From contig CAYQZW010000058.1 in the NCBI GenBank assembly GCA_964422065.1, positions 1 to 11,341 of the forward strand: DNA of 11,341 nucleotides. The letters run 5' to 3'. The stretch is from S141-55 sp964422065. GTDB lineage: Bacteria > Hydrothermota > Hydrothermia > WGAB01. A program made the translations under genes and the position numbers. Below the pieces are notes generated by a model that saw only the letters and a list, made by a program, of their open reading frames with translations, was not told the DNA's origin and searched no databases. This document shows positions 7,701 to 11,341 of the stretch, piece after piece (position 1 is the first letter of the stretch; every line of letters begins with the position of its first letter).

Positions 7701-7755
7701 TGTAAAGACGCTGGCGAAACTCCCAGCGGTCAGGTAACGACGTCACCGGATCCAT
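4726..7755 (-). CDS. Degenerate GGDEF - STAND/AAA ATPase - TPR signalling protein
   Basis: 1009 residues. ATG 7755 is the only possible start: the frame upstream has two stops (TAATAA, 7789-7794) and no start codon between, and a purine-rich GGAGAAAGAGG lies directly before the ATG. Residues 1-162 form a full-length GGDEF fold, from TSLPDR at residue 5 through RAEYALARAKHKGKN (141-155). The signature is SGDRF (78-82): the catalytic acidic residue of GG[DE]EF is arginine, and the usual substrate-binding Asn/Asp positions after the DLDDF motif are also lost, so diguanylate cyclase activity is unlikely. R69-x-x-D72, five residues before the signature, keeps the inhibitory c-di-GMP site. Residues ~172-410 are a STAND/AAA_16-like ATPase: Walker A GGTGMGKT (197-204), Walker B LLFIED (to D315) and a GHP motif (396-398). 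A winged-helix-like linker follows (~425-500), then TPR-like helices (~540-960). No membrane span or DNA-binding output domain is visible. Probable role: cytoplasmic c-di-GMP-responsive scaffold or switch (inference). Confidence 0.85.
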   Translation of the reverse strand: MDPVTSLPDRWEFRQRLYSEIHRALRHGHSIGVFLIDLDDFHTQIRGLEEEHIAQLLVQVGEVIRTTLRKGDYVARISGDRFGALAQVASPADSQIVAERLRMAILEHRFFVKGDPIRLKASVGFVVTPEDGQTVDYLLSRAEYALARAKHKGKNQTEYLGRWDVPETFPPMIGRAEQIQQVETAIQQGTPLVVVRGGTGMGKTRFLSELREIFRNQGMTVLGPYPSPTVPYPLAPILGALIEEFRALNRPVTQEFGPTLPFFAPLFSDLGIPIPSIPGVPDTPTVSRRNLIFQTLTRLFSRLTRRSKVLLFIEDYERLDPDTIEFLDRLSIHGILGHGLHLILSAAPSTKVQLKSPALDIELPPFSVSETQALLATFLPFTDGVSPDQVWKVTRGHPLHLTLILAVFKASGEPHLPRSPKEALSRLKDALNRETWEVLSIAALTGEVIDDQGVAAFLSAPPSLVYEHLEKAKDLGFVHESDSRFYFVNAWTRSFLVRNIPIQRRVRIHRFFGEYYAQNASENALRALLASMHFRSARQWTRSLDMALMAADRLNEVMAASTAKAIYQSVLQKHKTRKRPLKILSISDLQFRYARLLHARYEWHEEQEILDQLIEGLNEEEQPRKLAELYIHIGLNVLLPQNRLTEAIQAAQKAYRFARTLREPDLVSDATYFMGLISLRRRKLDTATDALRTALSTAIRSQDTYRIGRTFLAKALTHLYRLELGSALRDLHAAARLFKKLPHPPQIAQVLATYAEYYRLKGDLEKALKNLQDALGVAEVTGDLKNEWKWLAEAGRVYATLGQFDEAHRCFEHSERILDILDVPQLRLYLLEQRLFTALRDHNLSQATRWVSHIQRLLQAHPQTESWASLALLWAEFHLLRDRPEQSQKLLNTIEPLLMQEDLHTWVHYQHLLARTFFLLGAPERAYPFIEQALRRLPKEIPAPDLWFTRYQIEQALNRPVGEIRTSLKRCVDDLMRMANAIKERSLRETFLERVESHRRILEEAQKIL

Positions 7756-7790
7756 CCTCTTTCTCCGTTTGTTGTGGGGCGGACGGTGTT

Positions 7791-7796
7791 ATTATA
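7791..7796 (-). promoter_or_regulatory. Candidate -10 element for the GGDEF-ATPase gene
   Basis: A perfect TATAAT reads on the minus strand 35 nt before the start codon. No good -35 is found at 16-18 bp spacing (for example CCTGGG at 17 bp) and there is no TG extension, so the promoter is weak, activator-dependent or absent. It lies in the 67-bp gap after the nucleotidyltransferase gene, and its bases double as the in-frame TAATAA stops that define the gene's start. Confidence 0.4.
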
Positions 7797-7822
7797 CGCC
7801 TCTTCGCGAAATTCCCAGGTCT

Positions 7823-9010
7823 TCACGACTTTCTTTGGTTTAACAAAACTTCGTGAAGGTACCGGAGTTCTTCTTGCAGGCTCGTCAACCGCCCTTTTAA
7901 CTTCTCTACGAACAAACGATCCAGGATTTCTCCAACCTTCGGACCTTCGAGCCCTAAGTCTTTGAGGTACTGTCCTGTGATGGCGAGGCGGGTTTGGTCT
8001 CGTTTCTCCGCGTATTCCTGAAGAAGAGCGTGGTGTTTGAGGAGCGCGGCAAAACGAAGGGCCCGTGCATCTGCCGTTTTCCATTTGTGATGGACCTCTT
8101 CCCAGGAATTTCCTGGGGCCGGGTCCTGAAGCACGGCATGGAGGTCCTGAAAGAACTTCCGTTCCTCACGGGTGAGCGGGAAGGTCAGGATTTCAGGGAA
8201 TTGCAGACAAAACGGTGCAAAAAGGAGAACCCAATCGCTTTCATCCGTTCGGGGAACCTTTGGAAGGAGGGCCAGCGCCTCAGGGTGCGCTTGGAGTTGA
8301 GGATGGTAGGCCTTCAGGAGCTCCAAGCGGTGAACCTCGCGGACCATTTCTACAGCCCGGGGTTCCAAAGTGAACCGTTTGAATTCGTTTTTGATGCGTT
8401 CAAAGGAGATCTCCGGAAGGACCGACCGGGCGTTCGTCCATTCCTGTTCCGTTTCTGGAGCGTATTGAAAGCCGAACCGCTTCGCATACCGAATCGCACG
8501 AAACGCACGGGTGGGATCGTCTCGGAAACTCCCGGGTTTCAAGACCCGAATCCAGCCCTCTTGGAGGTCTTTTTTCCCCTGAAAAGGGTCATGGAATTGT
8601 CCGGGGTTCGGGTAGATTTCCACCGCCATGGCGTTGATCGTGAAATCTCGGCGGGCTAAATCTTCGATCATCTCGGTAGTGGGTTCGACCTCCGGGAGCA
8701 CCCCCGGTTTGGGGTAGGTCTCTCTGCGTGCACGGGCGAGGTCGATATGCCCGGATGGGGGGAGAGGGAGCCGATAGGTGAGAAACGGCGAAGCCTGCCT
8801 GGGAGCAATCCGCGCATGATCCTCAATACAAGGCAAAAGGTGAGAGGACCAATCCAGAACGACAATGTCCAGGTCCAGGGTTCGACCCCCCAGGAGCCAA
8901 TCCCGAACCACCCCACCGACAAAATAACTCCGAATTTTCAAGGTTTGCAGACAGTAAAGAATTTCCCGGACACCGGGCTTCTCTCGATAGGCTTGGAGGA
9001 ACTCAATCAA
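7823..9010 (-). CDS. CCA tRNA nucleotidyltransferase / poly(A) polymerase family protein
   Basis: This 395-residue class II nucleotidyltransferase has the expected motifs in order: VGGVVRD (31-37), the catalytic carboxylates D46-L-D48 with a likely third in HIDLARARR (D90), RRDFTINAMA (120-129), DPFQGKKDL (141-149), RDDPTRAFRAIRYA (163-176) and the ISFERIKNE helix further on. The C-terminal LAITGQYLKDLGLEGPKVGEIL-like segment is also typical. It should add or repair the 3' CCA of tRNAs in the cytoplasm. CCA-adding, CC-adding, A-adding and poly(A) polymerases share these motifs and I cannot separate them here. The frame begins immediately after the accB stop (TAA-CCC-TTG), so the only start that retains the full N terminus is TTG 9010. 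It has no Shine-Dalgarno and probably depends on translation of accB. The only other in-frame option is a TTG seven codons before VGG, which would trim the fold. Confidence 0.88.
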   Translation of the reverse strand: MIEFLQAYREKPGVREILYCLQTLKIRSYFVGGVVRDWLLGGRTLDLDIVVLDWSSHLLPCIEDHARIAPRQASPFLTYRLPLPPSGHIDLARARRETYPKPGVLPEVEPTTEMIEDLARRDFTINAMAVEIYPNPGQFHDPFQGKKDLQEGWIRVLKPGSFRDDPTRAFRAIRYAKRFGFQYAPETEQEWTNARSVLPEISFERIKNEFKRFTLEPRAVEMVREVHRLELLKAYHPQLQAHPEALALLPKVPRTDESDWVLLFAPFCLQFPEILTFPLTREERKFFQDLHAVLQDPAPGNSWEEVHHKWKTADARALRFAALLKHHALLQEYAEKRDQTRLAITGQYLKDLGLEGPKVGEILDRLFVEKLKGRLTSLQEELRYLHEVLLNQRKS

Positions 9011-9013
9011 GGG

Positions 9014-9493
9014 TTATAGGGGCTCGATCCAGAACAGGACCTGGCCGTACTCGACGGGCTGAGCATCCTCCACCGGGATCTCTACGATCCGACCGCGGAT
9101 ATCTGAAGGGATCTCGTTCATGACCTTCATGGCCTCCACGATACAGAGGACTTGACCGGGTTCGACCACATCCCCGACCTCGACATACGGAGGCTGGTCT
9201 GGGGCAGGCCGACGGTAAAAGGTGCCGACGATTGGAGATTTAATGGCATGGAGCCCGGCTCGCACTGGGGCCGGGGACTCCACGGTCTCTGACGTGACGG
9301 GGTTGGTTGGACTCGGCTCAGAAGAGGCCGGCTTCGGAGGGCTTGTCGCTGCTGGGACCGGGACGAACTCCACTCCTTGGGGCTTGACCTCCCGCACGAT
9401 CCGGATGTGGGTGTCCCCGTCCCGGATCTCCAGTTCGACCAGTCCCTTTTCTTCGGCCAGTTCGATCAGTTGCTTGACTTTTTCAATGTCCAC
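9014..9493 (-). CDS. accB: Biotin carboxyl carrier protein of acetyl-CoA carboxylase
   Basis: This 159-residue protein has the standard BCCP layout: an N-terminal helical segment (MDIEKVKQLIELAEEKG), a Pro/Ser/Thr-rich flexible linker at ~45-80, and a biotinyl domain at ~82-159. The biotinylation motif is EAMKVMNEI, with the acceptor lysine at K123. The SPIVGTFYRRPAPD segment (86-99) is the protruding thumb characteristic of acetyl-CoA carboxylase carriers, which separates it from pyruvate or other decarboxylase carriers. It carries CO2 from biotin carboxylase to the carboxyltransferase in the first step of fatty-acid synthesis. The start is GTG 9493, sharing one base with the TAG stop of efp, and GAGAGG lies 8 nt upstream. 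No accC follows, which is unusual for this gene. Confidence 0.95.
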   Translation of the reverse strand: MDIEKVKQLIELAEEKGLVELEIRDGDTHIRIVREVKPQGVEFVPVPAATSPPKPASSEPSPTNPVTSETVESPAPVRAGLHAIKSPIVGTFYRRPAPDQPPYVEVGDVVEPGQVLCIVEAMKVMNEIPSDIRGRIVEIPVEDAQPVEYGQVLFWIEPL

Positions 9494-10044
9494 TACTTGA
9501 CCCTCTCAATGTACTTGTCGGTCCGGGTGTCCACACGGACCACATCACCCACCTGGATAAACAGGGGGACTTGGATGACTTTCCCAGTTTCCAGTTTGGC
9601 CGGTTTGGACCCGCCCGATGCGGTGTCACCTCGCAGGCCCGGATCGGTCTCCACCACCTCCAGTTCCACGTGGAACGGGAGTTCAAGGCCGACCGGGGTG
9701 TTGTCGGCATAAAGGATGGTGACCTCCGTCCCTTCCTTCAAGTACTCCAGTTCCTTTTCGATTTGCTGGCGTTCAAAAACGACTTCCTCGTAGGTTTCGG
9801 TATCGTAGAAGTGGAAGTGGTCACCGGTGGAATAAGAGTAGGTGGCTGGGCGGCGCTCCAGCCGGATCTCCTCAAATTCATCAGACTCACGGAGAGTGGT
9901 CTCTTTGACGGCGCCCGTCGTGACGTTTTTGAGTCGTACCCGGGTCGTTGCACTCCCGCGCCCCATGTGCTGGTGCTGGAAGTCCAGAACAATGTAAAGT
10001 TCTCCCTGCAGCCGAATGGCCATACCGGGTCTCAACTCAGGCAT
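9493..10044 (-). CDS. efp: Elongation factor P
   Basis: This 183-residue protein covers all three EF-P domains at normal length. The N-terminal KOW-like domain carries the tip loop QHQHMGRGSA (23-32), followed by RVRLKNVTTG. The C-terminal OB domain has the strongly conserved GDTASGGSKPA, then LETGKVIQVPLF and VDTRT. EF-P binds ribosomes stalled at consecutive prolines and stimulates peptide-bond formation. The tip position that is lysine in E. coli is arginine here (R29). The loop resembles Thermus EF-P (QHQ..GRG) rather than the GRN-type loop of rhamnosylated EF-P proteins. ATG 10044 has a strong GGAGGT (10049-10054) 4 nt upstream. The gene lies 35 nt after pepP with no terminator between, and overlaps accB by one base, so the genes should share a transcript. 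The neighbouring Xaa-Pro aminopeptidase makes a proline-related pair commonly seen in bacteria. Confidence 0.96.
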   Translation of the reverse strand: MPELRPGMAIRLQGELYIVLDFQHQHMGRGSATTRVRLKNVTTGAVKETTLRESDEFEEIRLERRPATYSYSTGDHFHFYDTETYEEVVFERQQIEKELEYLKEGTEVTILYADNTPVGLELPFHVELEVVETDPGLRGDTASGGSKPAKLETGKVIQVPLFIQVGDVVRVDTRTDKYIERVK

Positions 10045-10056
10045 AACAACCTCCTT

Positions 10057-10066
10057 CCTGATCAGG
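10057..10066. repeat. 10-bp perfect palindrome before the efp ribosome-binding site
   Basis: CCTGATCAGG is its own reverse complement and lies in the 35-bp gap between pepP and efp, two bases upstream of the GGAGGT. It may be chance at this length. There is no sign of an associated promoter or T tract. Confidence 0.25.
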
Positions 10067-10079
10067 TTTGCTTTTTATT

Positions 10080-11168
10080 TTACTCAATCCGCAGCAACGT
10101 TGTCGGGAACTCTGTCAGAACCTTTGGCTGGGGGTCGACAAGGACCAGATCCTCAATCCGGACACCCCCCAGGTCAGGGAGATAGATCCCAGGCTCAATG
10201 GTGACCACATGGCCGGTTTCCAGGGTTTCTTTGGATCGGAAGGACACCACCGGCCGTTCGTGGACCTCCAGTCCGACCCCATGGCCCAACCCATGGCCAA
10301 AATACTCTCCATAGCCATGGTCCCGGATCCAGCCGCGGGCCTTTTCATCAATGTCTTTCGCCGGGATCCCTGGCCGAATCGCCTCAATTGCACGATGTCG
10401 TGCCTCGTTGACGATGTCGTAAATCTGGAGGAATTGAGGGTCCGGTTTGGAGCCCACCCAGAACGTCCGGGTCATGTCTGAAGCGTACCCATCCACGACG
10501 CATCCCATGTCAAACAACAGTGGAGCGTTGGGCTCAATGGGGTGGTTCCTCGGTCGTGCGTGGGGCAATGCGGAGTGTCGGCCCGAGGCTACGATGGTGG
10601 GGAAGGAGGGGCCTGTAGCCCCGTACCGTTTCATCCGGTACTCGATCTCGGCCGCCAGATCCAGTTCGGTCGTCTTCCCGGGCTCAATGAGATCCAGGAC
10701 CTCATGGAGCACGCGTTCGGCAATCCGTTGAGCCCGGACGATCTTGTCCACTTCCTCGGGGTCCTTGACGGCTCGATGGGTGCGGAGGATGTCCTTGATC
10801 CCCCTCAAAGAACGACCCCTGAGCCTGGACCGGAGGAAGAGGAACCAGTGGTAACGGAGATGAAACCGTTCAAAACCGATGGGACCCGGATTCTCTTTGA
10901 GCAGTGCCACGGCTGCCTCGTACACATCGGGGTTTTCCGTATGAATGTGGTACAGGGGCTGGGGAACTTCCTGCGCAGATTGCTCCTGATACCGAAAGTC
11001 GGAAAAGAAGTCTGCACGGTCCTTTTGGATCACAAGGAGGGCGTTGGACCCCGAGAAGTTGGTCAGGTATCGGATATTGGAAAGGTCACTGACCAAAAGC
11101 GCGGACAACCCTTGATTGGACATCCACTCACGGACCTTGGACAAACGATGTTCAAACGGTTGTGTCAT
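10080..11168 (-). CDS. M24B aminopeptidase P family protein (Xaa-Pro aminopeptidase)
   Basis: The 362-residue protein has a creatinase-like N-terminal domain (1-~125; SDLSNIRYLTNFSGSNA, DFFSDFRY) and a pita-bread metallopeptidase domain (~130-362). All five predicted metal ligands are present: D220 (LLFDMG), D231 (GYASDMTRTF), H296 (GHGLGHGVGL), E325 (VTIEPGIY) and E339 (VRIED). H303 in LEVHE matches the catalytic histidine of the family. The enzyme should remove the N-terminal residue before proline, in the cytoplasm as no signal peptide is seen. Length matches the short (~350-residue) family members often placed beside efp. The start ATG 11168 has AAAGGAG 9 nt upstream. The same motifs occur in prolidases, so dipeptidase activity cannot be excluded. 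It is the first gene of the operon and has a TATAAT box upstream. Confidence 0.93.
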   Translation of the reverse strand: MTQPFEHRLSKVREWMSNQGLSALLVSDLSNIRYLTNFSGSNALLVIQKDRADFFSDFRYQEQSAQEVPQPLYHIHTENPDVYEAAVALLKENPGPIGFERFHLRYHWFLFLRSRLRGRSLRGIKDILRTHRAVKDPEEVDKIVRAQRIAERVLHEVLDLIEPGKTTELDLAAEIEYRMKRYGATGPSFPTIVASGRHSALPHARPRNHPIEPNAPLLFDMGCVVDGYASDMTRTFWVGSKPDPQFLQIYDIVNEARHRAIEAIRPGIPAKDIDEKARGWIRDHGYGEYFGHGLGHGVGLEVHERPVVSFRSKETLETGHVVTIEPGIYLPDLGGVRIEDLVLVDPQPKVLTEFPTTLLRIE

Positions 11169-11194
11169 GGCTCATGGCTCCTTTGCGAGGTAAA

Positions 11195-11200
11195 ATTATA
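11195..11200 (-). promoter_or_regulatory. Candidate -10 element for the pepP-efp-accB operon
   Basis: A perfect TATAAT reads on the minus strand 26 nt before the pepP start codon. A TTGACA also occurs (11210-11215), but only 9 bp upstream, too close to pair with it. At 15-17 bp the best -35 candidates (TTGGCT, CCTTGG) are poor. The 73-bp gap between the edge reading frame and pepP would place a start site here, giving a very short leader. Confidence 0.45.
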
Positions 11201-11241
11201 CACGGGGGTTGTCAAAGCCAAGGGACATCACACCTTGAAGG

Positions 11242-11341
11242 TTATTGGGGTTGGTACTGCTGGGAGATCTGCAGGGCAAGGTTCTGGATCGCAACCGAGA
11301 GTTCTGTTTCCCGGTCCGCTGGGGCAGTCGTCTCCTGTTCC
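11242..11341 (-). CDS. Possible C-terminal end of an unidentified protein (cut by window edge)
   Basis: One minus-strand frame is open from the window edge to a TAA at 11242-11244, giving about 33 residues ending in LALQISQQYQPQ. The composition (charged start, then an amphipathic stretch with ELSVAIQNLAL) looks like real protein rather than a shadow. It would stop 73 nt before pepP on the same strand. Another minus-strand frame is also open over most of this stretch but has a cysteine/proline-rich, less natural composition. It does not resemble the C terminus of 3-dehydroquinate dehydratase, which sometimes precedes pepP. No family is recognised. Confidence 0.4.
   Translation of the reverse strand, partial: EQETTAPADRETELSVAIQNLALQISQQYQPQ

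Noticed and set aside
4726..7755. Calling this gene an active diguanylate cyclase or an Avs-type antiphage STAND protein
   Set aside because: The catalytic residues for GTP condensation are missing. No nuclease, TIR, protease or membrane effector domain or defence-gene neighbour is present; its neighbours are housekeeping genes.
10275..10325. Cluster of CCATGG-like repeats in pepP
   Set aside because: It results from the repeated His-Gly codons of the conserved GHGLGHG metal-binding motif and neighbouring residues.
11152..11175. Short leader reading frame from ATG 11175 overlapping the pepP start
   Set aside because: Its ATG is only 2 nt from the GGAG, too close for initiation; the 7-codon frame has no distinguishing content.
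11210..11215. TTGACA as -35 of the pepP promoter
   Set aside because: It is only 9 bp from TATAAT; pairing it at 16-17 bp instead gives a poor -10 (TTACCT or TACCTC).

Overview
The window is a densely coding, moderately GC-rich bacterial chromosomal segment with no RNA genes, CRISPR arrays or mobile elements visible. An outer-membrane-type DUF5916 beta-barrel protein ending in phenylalanine points to a diderm host. The EF-P has a Thermus-like tip loop (QHQ..GRG). Together with the DUF5916 family this fits a deep-branching, possibly thermophilic or candidate-phylum bacterium. Lineage cannot be fixed from sequence reading alone.

Left part, plus strand (1-4723). The 3' part of an S9 prolyl-oligopeptidase-type peptidase gene enters from the window edge. 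A near-consensus sigma-70 promoter starts inside its last codons, and a perfect 10-bp inverted repeat lies across the -10 and the expected start site, which looks like a repressor operator. This promoter should drive three tightly coupled genes: a DUF5916/CBM9-like outer-membrane protein, a DUF167 (YggU-like) small protein joined by a TGATG overlap, and a PAP2-type membrane phosphatase joined by an 8-nt overlap. The PAP2 gene converges on the next gene with only 2 nt between stop codons.

Middle, minus strand (4726-7755). A 1009-residue signalling protein has a catalytically degenerate GGDEF domain at its extreme N terminus (SGDRF signature, RxxD inhibitory site kept), then a STAND/AAA-type ATPase, then a long TPR-like helical region. 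Two in-frame stops just upstream prove that it has no additional N-terminal sensor. It is the most unusual item here and reads as a candidate c-di-GMP-responsive ATPase scaffold with no recognisable output domain.

Right part, minus strand (11168 down to 7823). A compact housekeeping operon runs M24 Xaa-Pro aminopeptidase, elongation factor P, biotin carboxyl carrier protein (accB), then a CCA-adding/poly(A)-polymerase-family nucleotidyltransferase. The pepP-efp-accB order is a common bacterial arrangement, but the usual accC is absent and a tRNA-maturation gene takes its place. The last two genes lie in the same frame, separated only by TAA-CCC, and the second seems to use a TTG start without a Shine-Dalgarno sequence. 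Beyond a promoter region for pepP, the right edge holds what may be the C-terminal end of another minus-strand gene.
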